Shown here: positions 1 through 6,872 of the stretch, one piece after another | Layout: each line of letters starts with the position of its first letter | Numbering within the stretch: the stretch's first letter is position 1 | Source of the DNA: Oceanospirillaceae bacterium UBA1126 | GTDB lineage: Bacteria > Pseudomonadota > Gammaproteobacteria > Pseudomonadales > Balneatricaceae | DNA: 7,816 nt | Direction of reading: 5' to 3' | Assembly (NCBI GenBank): GCA_002312935.1 | Contig: DCAT01000145.1 | Location: forward strand, 7,161 to 14,976 | Notes under the pieces: model-generated | Seen by the model: the letters and a program-made list of their open reading frames with translations, nothing else | The model's database searches: none | What the model was told of the DNA's origin: nothing | Position numbers and translations under genes: made by a program

Positions 1-20
1 CACTGTTTACTGCATCCCTT

Positions 21-569
21 TTATGCCACTTTAGGTTTTGTAAAGAACACCTTCAATGCCATCACTATTCCAACGAGTACAATCAAAATAGTAAGGTAGG
101 ATAATGTCAATTTTAACGAATTAATGCCAGATCCAAATGCCACTATTAGCTCAGATATTAGGCCTGAGTTTAGATAGGTTTCCAGCATCAATAGCTCAAG
201 GTAATTCTCCGCCCAATCAGCAAACATACATAGAATAGGAACGGCCAAAAATAAACGCTTGTTACTAAAAAGCAGTAAAGTCCAAGAGACGTACATTAAG
301 GTATAAATTAAAGCAAAAACCACGTCCCAGATTTTCAGGAACCGGCTATAACAAAGGAGTTGCTCTTTTGTTCTGGATTCAAAGAAATTTTCAACCATTT
401 CTTGAGTATAAAAAAAAGAAAGCCCTAATGAATTTGACCCAACATCTAGCCTGTAGCAGTGACTAACATCAGCTAGAATGAATGTTGCATAAAGAACCAT
501 CACAAACGTAGATCCGAAAGCAAAACATAGGGCCCTGTAATTATTGAGATATTTAATTATTTTAATCAC
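21..569 (-). CDS. Hypothetical four-helix integral membrane protein, function unknown
   Basis: I do not recognise this 182-residue protein. Hydrophobic segments suggest four transmembrane helices at about residues 12-33, 80-101, 104-125 and 152-175. The loop after helix 1 is about 45 residues long and polar. A Tyr-x-Arg...Asp arrangement (residues 74-82) precedes helix 2, and helix 3 carries Pro110, Asp118 and Glu121-Asn122 (ADWAEN). From memory this layout resembles a widespread class of small uncharacterised four-helix proteins, but no function follows. The start is a GTG at 567-569, two codons after an in-frame TAA. No Shine-Dalgarno is visible upstream, and the next internal ATG (residue 24) would destroy helix 1. 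The gene is co-directional with glmS, begins 96 nt after its stop, and is visibly AT-richer than its neighbours. There is no convincing terminator between the two, so it could be read through from glmUS, have its own promoter, or be cargo at attTn7. The ORF is very probably real; its role is unknown. Confidence 0.75.
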   Translation of the reverse strand: MIKIIKYLNNYRALCFAFGSTFVMVLYATFILADVSHCYRLDVGSNSLGLSFFYTQEMVENFFESRTKEQLLCYSRFLKIWDVVFALIYTLMYVSWTLLLFSNKRLFLAVPILCMFADWAENYLELLMLETYLNSGLISELIVAFGSGINSLKLTLSYLTILIVLVGIVMALKVFFTKPKVA

Positions 570-665
570 GTTTTATCTATTGATTGTTTTTAGTAGTTAA
601 TCCACCGGTGAAATTGGGTCATGTGGAATGAACACTCACAGTCATAAAAGTCTATTTAAGTAAAA
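570..665. other. glmS-downstream AT-rich spacer (attTn7 landing zone)
   Basis: This 96-nt gap lies between the glmS stop and the GTG of the membrane-protein gene. No intrinsic terminator is apparent. The only strong dyad is the 8-bp palindrome CACCGGTG at 603-610, without a U-tract. A TAGATA hexamer lies just upstream of the GTG on the minus strand and could be a -10 element, but no good -35 accompanies it. The spacer also contains the pentamer repeat described separately. Confidence 0.5.
618..645. repeat. 5-bp direct repeat at the expected Tn7 insertion position
   Basis: On the minus strand ATGAC occurs at 645-641 and again at 622-618, with 18 nt between. The first copy sits 21-25 nt past the glmS stop, where Tn7 duplicates 5 bp at attTn7. 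The DNA directly after it starts TGTG, as Tn7 ends do. This could be an old insertion footprint or the glmS-proximal end of a Tn7-like element. A 5-bp repeat can also arise by chance, and I see no recognisable TnsB-site array. Confidence 0.25.
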
Positions 666-701
666 CTATTCCACAGTCACTGATTTAGCTAAATTACGCG
701 G
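666..701 (-). other. attTn7 recognition segment in the glmS 3' end
   Basis: The last 12 codons of glmS, including the stop, encode PRNLAKSVTVE, the same peptide as E. coli GlmS. In E. coli this 36-nt segment is what TnsD binds to direct Tn7 to a point about 25 bp downstream. Differences here fall mainly at synonymous third positions, so the segment should be a functional target. This is a potential site inferred from conservation, not evidence that an element is present. Confidence 0.6.
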
Positions 702-2486
702 CTGGTCTACGTCAGTACCCTTAATAATAGCCACGTGGTAAGACAGCAGTTGCATAGGAATAGCATAGACAATTGGCGCCAGTAGTTCATGCACTTCTGG
801 CACAACAATGACATGGGTGGCGTCGTCTTCCGCCATCTTAGCGTGAGCGTCAGCAAAGACAAACAGCTCCCCTCCGCGGGCGCGCACTTCCTGCATGTTA
901 GCTTTAAGCTTATCGAGCATGTCATCTTTAGGCGCAACCACAACAACCGGCATATTTGCATCAACAAGGGCCAGAGGTCCATGTTTGAGCTCGCCAGCAG
1001 GATAGGCCTCAGCATGAATGTAGGAGATTTCTTTTAGCTTTAGAGCCCCTTCTGAGGCGATTGGGAACATGCTGCCTCGACCAAGGAATAATGTATGGTG
1101 TTTATCCGCGAATCGTTGTGCTAACGCTTGAATATCTGTTTCCATTTGTAAACATTGTTGCAGCACCCTAGGCAGTGTCTCCATGGCATGGATGATAGGC
1201 TGAATATCTATGTCAGAACGCTGCTTAGCTAATAACAAAGTGAGGTGCAGTAAGGTAACTAGCTGAGTGGTAAACGCTTTAGTAGAGGCAACACTGATCT
1301 CGGGGCCAGCTTGTGTTAACAGCACCATATCTGATTCGCGCACTAGACTGCTTGATGCCACATTACAAATGGCTAGGCTAGCGGCCAGCTTGGTTTTGTC
1401 GATGTGCCGCAGAGCAGCCAGACTGTCTGCTGTTTCGCCAGACTGAGACAAGGTGATGAGCAGCGTGTCTTCGGGGACTACAGCCTGGCGGTAACGATAC
1501 TCGCTGGCCACTTCTATTTGACACGCAAGACCGGCTAAATTTTCGATCCAATACTTTGCTACCATACCTGCAAGGTAACTCGTGCCACATGCAATAATTT
1601 GTACATTTTTAGCCTTTGATAAGGCTTCAATGGCACTGTCATCGAGAATATTTTGCAGCTGGCCCGCAATAATCTGCTGGGAAATGAGATTGGCCACCAC
1701 TTTAGGTTGCTCATTAATCTCTTTTAGCATGTAGTGCTTATAAGCCCCTTTGTCGCTACTTTCTTCCCTATGTTCATACCTGTGGCTTGGTCGCTCTACA
1801 GTTGCACCACTGCCATCAGTAACCGTAACTTGGGTACAACTAATTTCAGCGATATCACCGTCTTCTAAAAACATAAAGTTGTCGGTCACCTGCAACAACG
1901 CTAGTTGGTCAGATGCGATGTAATTTTCATCACTGCCAAGGCCTATTACTAGTGGGCTACCTTTACGTGCGGCCAACAACAAACCTGGCTGGGTTTCATC
2001 TACCACTCCTAGGGCATAAGCACCCTCACATTGGCCTGCAGCATCGCGCACTGCTTCTGTAAGGGACATTCCCTGCTTGCGGTTACGGTGAATTAAGTGA
2101 GCAATAACTTCGGTGTCGGTATCACTTTCAAAGCCATACCCTGTGGCTAGTAGGTCGGTTTTAATCGACTCAAAGTTATCAATAATGCCATTGTGAACCA
2201 CCGCTAAACTACTGTGAGACCAATGGGGGTGAGCGTTAATTTCATTAGGAATGCCATGCGTTGCCCAGCGTGTGTGGGCAATGCCTAAGTTACCTTTCAA
2301 TGGTTCCGCCGTTAGGGCAGAATCTAGGCTGGCCACCTTGCCCACGCGGCGAGTGCGTTGCAACCCCTGATCACTCAAAATAGCAACACCAGAAGAATCG
2401 TAGCCACGGTACTCCAAACGCTTTAGACCTTCTACTAAAATGCTACTAATATTTCGCTGAGCGATTGCGCCCACTATTCCGCACAT
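666..2486 (-). CDS. glmS: Glutamine--fructose-6-phosphate aminotransferase (isomerizing), GlmS
   Basis: This cytosolic enzyme converts fructose-6-phosphate and glutamine to glucosamine-6-phosphate and glutamate, the committed step to UDP-GlcNAc. The 606-residue product matches the usual length (E. coli 609). The N-terminal Ntn glutaminase domain (about 1-240) begins MCGIVGA, so Cys2 becomes the catalytic nucleophile after Met removal. It also has HTRWATHG (71-78), HNGIIDN (98-104) and SDTDTEV (121-127). Two SIS sugar-isomerase domains follow: CGTSYLAG (300-307) with SQSGETADS (347-355), then LGRG (468-471) and the block with Glu485 and His501 (KLKEISYIHAEAYPAGEL, KHGP). The C-tail PRNLAKSVTVE supplies the fructose-binding Lys601. 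The ATG is preceded by AAGGAAG at 7 nt. It follows glmU by 16 nt, indicating one operon. The stop is TAG. There is no glmS ribozyme, as expected outside Gram-positives. Confidence 0.99.
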   Translation of the reverse strand: MCGIVGAIAQRNISSILVEGLKRLEYRGYDSSGVAILSDQGLQRTRRVGKVASLDSALTAEPLKGNLGIAHTRWATHGIPNEINAHPHWSHSSLAVVHNGIIDNFESIKTDLLATGYGFESDTDTEVIAHLIHRNRKQGMSLTEAVRDAAGQCEGAYALGVVDETQPGLLLAARKGSPLVIGLGSDENYIASDQLALLQVTDNFMFLEDGDIAEISCTQVTVTDGSGATVERPSHRYEHREESSDKGAYKHYMLKEINEQPKVVANLISQQIIAGQLQNILDDSAIEALSKAKNVQIIACGTSYLAGMVAKYWIENLAGLACQIEVASEYRYRQAVVPEDTLLITLSQSGETADSLAALRHIDKTKLAASLAICNVASSSLVRESDMVLLTQAGPEISVASTKAFTTQLVTLLHLTLLLAKQRSDIDIQPIIHAMETLPRVLQQCLQMETDIQALAQRFADKHHTLFLGRGSMFPIASEGALKLKEISYIHAEAYPAGELKHGPLALVDANMPVVVVAPKDDMLDKLKANMQEVRARGGELFVFADAHAKMAEDDATHVIVVPEVHELLAPIVYAIPMQLLSYHVAIIKGTDVDQPRNLAKSVTVE

Positions 2487-2502
2487 GGCTGTTCTTCCTT
2501 GG

Positions 2503-3864
2503 TTAAGTTTTTACTGGTTTAGCCCAGCTGGCTAAATTGCGCTGCTTGCCACGACCGATGGCTAGGTTGTTCTCGGGGATGTCTTTAGTAATGGTAGAGC
2601 CCGCACCAACGGTTGCGCCAGCGCCAATATTCACAGGCGCAACAATTGAGGTATTTGAGCCAATAAAGGCCCCATTAGCAATGTTAGTTTTAAATTTATT
2701 CACCCCATCATAATTACAGGTGATGGTTCCCGCACCAATATTTACGTTCTCACCCACAGTCGCATCACCAAGGTAAGTGAAGTGATTAGCCTTAGAGCCT
2801 TTGCCCAGGGTGGTCTTTTTGGTCTCAACAAAATTGCCGACCTTACTATTGTCATGCAGTATGGTGCCTGGCCTAAGTCGTGCAAAAGGCCCAATACTAC
2901 ATTGTTCTGCAACTTGAGCTTGGTCAATGACGCTATTTGCTAAAATCTGCGTGCCAGCACCAATATGAGCGTCTTTAATGTGGCAGTTGGGGCCAATATG
3001 CACGCTGTCACCTAGGTACACCTGTCCTTCCATGATGACATTGATGTCGATGTATATGTCTTTGCCTGCAAAGAGTTCACCACGCAAATCGAATCGTGTG
3101 GGGTCTGCTAATTGCACACCATCACGCAATAATTGATTAGCTTGCTGCTGCTGATACCAGCGCTCCAATTGGGCTAACTGAAGCCGGTCATTGACACCTT
3201 GGGTTTGTTGTGGGAAGTCGGGCTGCAGGTGACTGATACCGATGTCGTCCGCAACCGCCATCGCAACAATATCTGTAAGGTATATTTCGCCTTGGGCATT
3301 ATTACCTTTAATGCGCGGTAACCAGTCATTCAACAAACTTGCCTTAGCTGCCAAAATACCAGTATTAATCTCTTTTATTTGTAACTGTTCGGCATTGGCG
3401 TCTTTATGCTCCACAATAGCTTGAATATGGCCTTTACTATTACGCACTATACGTCCGTAACCAGCGGCATCATCTAGTGTCACTGTTAGGATGGCTAAGT
3501 CACCTTGAATGGCTTGCAGAACTAGCTGCTGCATTAAAGCTGCAGGCACCAAGGGCACATCCCCATACAACACTAGCACTAAGGCATTTTCATCCACCTG
3601 AGGCATCGCTTGCGCCACTGCATGCCCAGTGCCTAGTTGCTCAACCTGGGTCACACACCGTACACCAAGAGGCTTAACAACCGTCTCTACTTCGTCTGCG
3701 CCATGGCCTACAATAACGTGGGTGCATATAGGCTGAAGCATTTGCGCCTGGTTAATGGCATGCACCAGCATTGGCTTGCCTGCCAATTGATGAAGCACTT
3801 TGGGTCTATCAGAGCACATTCGTGTGCCTTTGCCTGCAGCGAGAATAATGACTTCTAACGACAT
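2503..3864 (-). CDS. glmU: Bifunctional GlcNAc-1-P uridylyltransferase / glucosamine-1-P acetyltransferase, GlmU
   Basis: GlmU catalyses the last two steps to UDP-GlcNAc: acetyl-CoA-dependent acetylation of glucosamine-1-P, then uridylyl transfer from UTP. It feeds peptidoglycan and lipid A synthesis in the cytosol. The product is 453 residues (E. coli 456). The N-terminal Rossmann-like pyrophosphorylase domain (about 1-228) shows LAAGKGTRM (8-16), Lys22 in RPKVLH, QLGTGHA (76-82), YGDVPL (100-105) with metal-binding Asp102, and Asn225 in GVNDR. The C-terminal left-handed beta-helix (about 250-453) has hexapeptide repeats such as IGAGTQ and VNIGAG. Its acetyltransferase residues are NFVETKK (344-350), His361, NYDG (384-387) and GRGKQ (437-441). 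The ATG has AAGGA upstream at 6 nt. It is the first gene of the glmU-glmS unit, downstream of the atp terminator and a candidate promoter. No DeoR-type regulator gene (as found between glmU and glmS in pseudomonads) is present. Confidence 0.99.
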   Translation of the reverse strand: MSLEVIILAAGKGTRMCSDRPKVLHQLAGKPMLVHAINQAQMLQPICTHVIVGHGADEVETVVKPLGVRCVTQVEQLGTGHAVAQAMPQVDENALVLVLYGDVPLVPAALMQQLVLQAIQGDLAILTVTLDDAAGYGRIVRNSKGHIQAIVEHKDANAEQLQIKEINTGILAAKASLLNDWLPRIKGNNAQGEIYLTDIVAMAVADDIGISHLQPDFPQQTQGVNDRLQLAQLERWYQQQQANQLLRDGVQLADPTRFDLRGELFAGKDIYIDINVIMEGQVYLGDSVHIGPNCHIKDAHIGAGTQILANSVIDQAQVAEQCSIGPFARLRPGTILHDNSKVGNFVETKKTTLGKGSKANHFTYLGDATVGENVNIGAGTITCNYDGVNKFKTNIANGAFIGSNTSIVAPVNIGAGATVGAGSTITKDIPENNLAIGRGKQRNLASWAKPVKT

Positions 3865-3971
3865 TAACGGTCCTTGTGTAACTGTAATAAATTCTAGACC
3901 CTAGTTTAGACGTTTTATGTGATTAAAGTTCATCAAAGTTTAATTTATTGTAATGAATACGTGTTCGTTCA

Positions 3972-4000
3972 ATTGTAGCTTTATGAATACCAAAATCCAA
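3972..4000 (-). promoter_or_regulatory. Candidate sigma70-type promoter for glmU-glmS
   Basis: On the minus strand TTGGAT (complement of 3995-4000) is followed, after 17 nt, by TACAAT (complement of 3972-3977). The -10 box matches consensus at five of six positions, the -35 at only three. It lies just past the atp terminator and would give a leader of about 100 nt before the glmU ATG. A second TACAAT occurs at 3947-3952, but no -35 sits at a proper distance. Assigned on pattern and position only. Confidence 0.35.
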
Positions 4001-4018
4001 CAGCCTATTTATAGGCAC

Positions 4019-4044
4019 AAAAAAGGCAGCCTAGGCTGCCTTTT
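4019..4044 (-). terminator. Rho-independent terminator of the atp operon
   Basis: The core GGCAGCCTAGGCTGCC (4025-4040) is a perfect palindrome. In the minus-strand RNA it forms GGCAGC, a CUAG loop and GCUGCC. It is preceded by four A residues and followed by six U residues. It starts 21 nt after the atpC stop. Because As flank it on one side and Ts on the other, it could also act weakly on plus-strand transcripts, though no plus-strand gene needs it. Confidence 0.92.
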
Positions 4045-4065
4045 GGATGGTTCACTATAAACGAC

Positions 4066-4491
4066 TTACTTGCCCAGTTTCTGACGAATCTGACGCAAAG
4101 TACGTAATTGGGCCGCAGCTTCTGCCAATTGGCCAGCTGCACGTGAGTATTCAAACTCAGACGTTTTGTCAGCCATGGCCTGCTCGGCATGACGACTAGC
4201 TTCTTCTGCAGCAGCTTCATCTAAATCTGCTGCACGCAGTGCTGTATCAGCCAACAAGATAACCTTGTGCGGCTGAACTTCCAAAAAACCACCTGACACA
4301 TAAAATACGTCTTCTTCACCAGACTCCATGCGCATGTGCACTGGACCCGGCTTAACTTCACTTAGTAACGGTGTGTGGCCCGGAGAAATACCGAGTTCAC
4401 CCAACGAACCTGTAAGCGAAATAAACTGTACCTTACCTGAAAAGACGGACTCTTCTGCACTAACGATGTCACAATGTACACTGGTAGCCAT
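4066..4491 (-). CDS. atpC: F1 ATP synthase epsilon subunit, AtpC
   Basis: The epsilon subunit is part of the F1 central stalk. It contacts gamma and the c-ring, and its C-terminal helices can inhibit ATP hydrolysis. The 141-residue product matches the family (E. coli 139). The N-terminal beta-sandwich (about 1-86) shows the hallmark LGELGISPGHTPLLSEVKPG (30-49) and YVSGGFLEV (64-72). The C-terminal pair of helices (about 90-139) is Ala/Glu-rich and ends QIRQKLGK. The ATG is preceded by AAGAGGA at 7 nt, closely resembling the site before atpD. It is the last gene of the operon; a 64-nt spacer with a long hairpin precedes it and the intrinsic terminator follows. Confidence 0.98.
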   Translation of the reverse strand: MATSVHCDIVSAEESVFSGKVQFISLTGSLGELGISPGHTPLLSEVKPGPVHMRMESGEEDVFYVSGGFLEVQPHKVILLADTALRAADLDEAAAEEASRHAEQAMADKTSEFEYSRAAGQLAEAAAQLRTLRQIRQKLGK

Positions 4492-4510
4492 ATGATTATC
4501 CTCTTAAGCA

Positions 4511-4549
4511 GGGCTTATATTATCAACCTCAGCCAATAATATTAAGCCC
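4511..4549 (-). promoter_or_regulatory. Long intercistronic RNA hairpin between atpD and atpC
   Basis: The arms at 4511-4523 and 4536-4549 are inverted complements over 13 bp with one bulged base, built on a GGGC/GCCC foot. In the minus-strand RNA the 12-nt interior can extend the stem through U-G, G-U and G-U wobbles and a C-G pair, leaving a UGAG tetraloop. Those wobbles would be C-A mismatches on the other strand, which points to a structure in the atp mRNA. No U-tract follows, so it is not an intrinsic terminator. The stem ends 5 nt before the atpC Shine-Dalgarno. Likely roles are mRNA processing, stability or tuning of atpC translation. Confidence 0.7.
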
Positions 4550-4555
4550 AAACAA

Positions 4556-5932
4556 TTACATGCTCTTGGCTTTTTCTACTACTTCTTCAATGCCGCCAAC
4601 CATATAGAAGGCTTGCTCTGGAAGATCGTCGTATTCACCAGCCAAAATGCCCTTAAAGGCAGCAATGGTATCTTTAAGTGATACGTATTTACCAGAGGCT
4701 CCAGTAAATACTTCAGCAACAAAGAATGGCTGAGACAAGAAACGCTGGATCTTACGAGCACGCGTTACTGCTTGCTTGTCTTCATCAGAAAGCTCATCCA
4801 TACCTAAGATCGCAATAATGTCTTTAAGCTCTTTGTAACGCTGAAGTATGCCCTGAACGCCGCGAGCAATGTCGTAGTGCTCTTGGCCAATCACTAGTGG
4901 GTCTAGCTGACGTGAGCTTGAATCTAGCGGATCGATAGCTGGGTAAATACCCAATTCTGCAATCTGACGAGACAATACCACGGTAGCATCCAAGTGAGAG
5001 AACGTAGTTGCTGGAGATGGGTCAGTCAAGTCATCAGCAGGTACGTATACCGCTTGGATGGAAGTGATCGAGCCAGTCTTAGTGGAGGTGATACGCTCCT
5101 GCAACACACCCATTTCAGAGGCTAGTGTTGGCTGGTAACCTACTGCAGAGGGCATACGACCCAATAATGCAGATACTTCAGTTCCCGCCAATGTATAACG
5201 GTATATGTTATCAACAAACAACAACACGTCACGGCCTTCATCACGGAACTGCTCAGCCATAGTAAGGCCAGTTAGGGCCACACGTAGACGGTTTCCTGGG
5301 GGCTCATTCATTTGGCCATACACTAGAGAAACTTTGTCCAATACATTGGACTCTTTCATCTCGTAGTAAAAATCGTTGCCTTCACGAGTACGCTCTCCAA
5401 CACCTGCGAACACAGAATAACCACTGTGCTCAATAGCGATGTTACGGATAAGCTCCATCATGTTTACGGTTTTGCCTACACCGGCACCACCAAATAGTCC
5501 AACCTTACCGCCTTTGGCGAAAGGACAAACTAAGTCGATTACTTTAATGCCTGTCTCCAGCAACTCATTACTAGCTGACTGCTCAGCGTAAGACGGGGCT
5601 TTACGATGAATTGGCATACGAATTTCTTCACCAATGGGTCCACACTGGTCGATTGGGTTACCCAATACATCCATAATGCGGCCAAGAGTGGCTGTTCCCA
5701 CAGGTACTTTGATGGCGCCACCGGTGTTAGATACGTCTAGACCACGGCTTAGACCTTCGGTCTGGCCCATGGCTATAGTGCGTACTACGCCGTCACCCAA
5801 CTGCTGTTGAACTTCTAAGGTTGTGCCCTTAGTATCTACAGTTAGTGCGTCATATATTTTTGGCACAGAATCACGTGGGAATTCCACATCGATTACAGCA
5901 CCGATAATCTGTACTATACGTCCGCTACTCAT
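4556..5932 (-). CDS. atpD: F1 ATP synthase catalytic beta subunit, AtpD
   Basis: Beta carries the three catalytic nucleotide sites of F1 and makes ATP at the inner face of the cytoplasmic membrane. The product is 458 residues (E. coli 460). It has an N-terminal beta-barrel (about 1-75) and the P-loop GGAGVGKT (148-155). GVGERTREGND contains catalytic Glu180 and neighbouring Arg181. The Walker B strand LLFVDNIYR includes Asp241, and GRMPSAVGYQPTLASEMG follows at about 258-275. The C-terminal helical domain has the DELSDED torque loop (379-385), a mild variant of DELSEED. All residues needed for catalysis are present. The ATG is preceded by AGAGGA at 7 nt, a good site for a subunit needed in three copies. 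It follows atpG by 40 nt. Confidence 0.99.
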   Translation of the reverse strand: MSSGRIVQIIGAVIDVEFPRDSVPKIYDALTVDTKGTTLEVQQQLGDGVVRTIAMGQTEGLSRGLDVSNTGGAIKVPVGTATLGRIMDVLGNPIDQCGPIGEEIRMPIHRKAPSYAEQSASNELLETGIKVIDLVCPFAKGGKVGLFGGAGVGKTVNMMELIRNIAIEHSGYSVFAGVGERTREGNDFYYEMKESNVLDKVSLVYGQMNEPPGNRLRVALTGLTMAEQFRDEGRDVLLFVDNIYRYTLAGTEVSALLGRMPSAVGYQPTLASEMGVLQERITSTKTGSITSIQAVYVPADDLTDPSPATTFSHLDATVVLSRQIAELGIYPAIDPLDSSSRQLDPLVIGQEHYDIARGVQGILQRYKELKDIIAILGMDELSDEDKQAVTRARKIQRFLSQPFFVAEVFTGASGKYVSLKDTIAAFKGILAGEYDDLPEQAFYMVGGIEEVVEKAKSM

Positions 5933-5972
5933 AATTTTATCCTCTATCGAAAACTACTGCTTGTAGCTCAGG

Positions 5973-6836
5973 TTAAACCGCTGCTGCGCCACTTACGATC
6001 TCAGAAATTTCCTGAGTAATCGCAGACTGACGAGCCTTGTTGTAAATCATCTGAAGGTCATCAATCAGATCACCCGCGTTATCGGTAGCGCTTTTCATAG
6101 CGATCATCCGCGCGGCCTGCTCACAAGCGTTATTCTCTACCACAGCTTGATACACTAAAGATTCTACATAACGGGTCAAAAGGCCTGTGAGTAATTCACG
6201 GGCATCTGGCTCGTATAGGTAGTCCCAATGTTGGCTCATGCCGTCATCATTCGGGTCTGCCTGCAACGGCAAAAGTTGTACTACATTGGGTTGTTGGGTC
6301 ATGGTGTTTACAAAATTATTGTAAACCACGTACACAGCGTCCAACCGTCCTTCGTCATAACCATCAAGCATTATCTTCACTGCACCGATGAGTTCAGCAA
6401 TTTCTGCCTTCTCACCCAGTTGAGACTTGCTTGATACGACGTTACCGCCGAAGTTATTAAAAAAGGTTGCTGATTTAGCACCAATGGCACAGATGTCGAT
6501 CTCAATGCCATTTTGGTCATGTTCAGCCATGCTCTGTACAGTTTTCTTAAACACGTTAATGTTTAAACCACCACACAGACCACGATCGGAAGAAACTACA
6601 ATGTAACCCACCCGCTTAAGCTCTCGCTGTTGCAGATACAAATGCTTGTACTCAGGGTTAGACCTTGCAAGGTGAGCGATGACTTCACGCATTTTATCTG
6701 CGTAAGGACGGCTCTGGTTCATGCGGTCTTGTGCTTTACGCATTTTACTCGCCGCAACCATTTCCATGGCGCTAGTGATTTTTTGCGTACCCTTGATACT
6801 TGCAATCTGGGTCTTTATTTCTTTTCCGACTGCCAT
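5973..6836 (-). CDS. atpG: F1 ATP synthase gamma subunit, AtpG
   Basis: Gamma is the rotating central shaft of F1 and couples c-ring rotation to the alpha/beta catalytic sites. The product is 287 residues, the same length as E. coli gamma. The N-terminal coiled-coil helix (about 2-58) begins MAVGKEIKTQIASIKGTQKI and contains MEMVAASKMRKAQ. The Rossmann-like middle has SSDRGLCGGLN (82-92). The C-terminal helix (about 210-285) contains MKSATDNAGDLIDDLQ and ends EIVSGAAAV. The ATG fits the conserved N-terminus. Its Shine-Dalgarno is weak (TAGGTAAG, AGG core at 7 nt) compared with atpD and atpC. A 72-nt spacer with a hairpin separates it from atpA, so its translation may be set below that of the flanking three-copy subunits; that is inference. 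Confidence 0.98.
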   Translation of the reverse strand: MAVGKEIKTQIASIKGTQKITSAMEMVAASKMRKAQDRMNQSRPYADKMREVIAHLARSNPEYKHLYLQQRELKRVGYIVVSSDRGLCGGLNINVFKKTVQSMAEHDQNGIEIDICAIGAKSATFFNNFGGNVVSSKSQLGEKAEIAELIGAVKIMLDGYDEGRLDAVYVVYNNFVNTMTQQPNVVQLLPLQADPNDDGMSQHWDYLYEPDARELLTGLLTRYVESLVYQAVVENNACEQAARMIAMKSATDNAGDLIDDLQMIYNKARQSAITQEISEIVSGAAAV

Positions 6837-6872
6837 ATGCTTACCTATCTATAAAGTCACTAACCTGAACAT

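Larger units (their letters stand above)
3865..4065. other. atpC-glmU intergenic region
   Basis: This 201-nt AT-rich spacer separates two transcription units in the same direction. In transcription order it holds the atp terminator, a small inverted repeat GCCTA-TTTA-TAGGC (4003-4016), the candidate glmU promoter, an AT-only dyad ATTAAA...TTTAAT (3922-3944), and the glmU Shine-Dalgarno AAGGA (3871-3875). No ORF or RNA gene is recognisable in it. Confidence 0.6.

Noticed and set aside
603..610. CACCGGTG palindrome as a glmS terminator
   Set aside because: An 8-bp palindrome leaves no room for a loop and is not followed by a U-tract on the minus strand.
707..1015. Minus-strand 102-codon ORF inside glmS in another frame
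   Set aside because: It is a frame shadow of the conserved GlmS C-terminal domain with unnatural composition rich in Leu, Cys and Trp.
2487..2502. Possible glmS ribozyme or regulator gene upstream of glmS
   Set aside because: Only 16 nt separate glmU and glmS, too short for either; the glmS ribozyme is a Gram-positive feature.
3477..3858. Plus-strand ORFs opposite the glmU 5' half
   Set aside because: They are antisense to the conserved uridylyltransferase domain with no independent support.
4005..4220. Minus-strand 71-codon ORF overlapping the atpC end and the terminator
   Set aside because: It overlaps atpC in a different frame and runs through the terminator hairpin, so it is a shadow.
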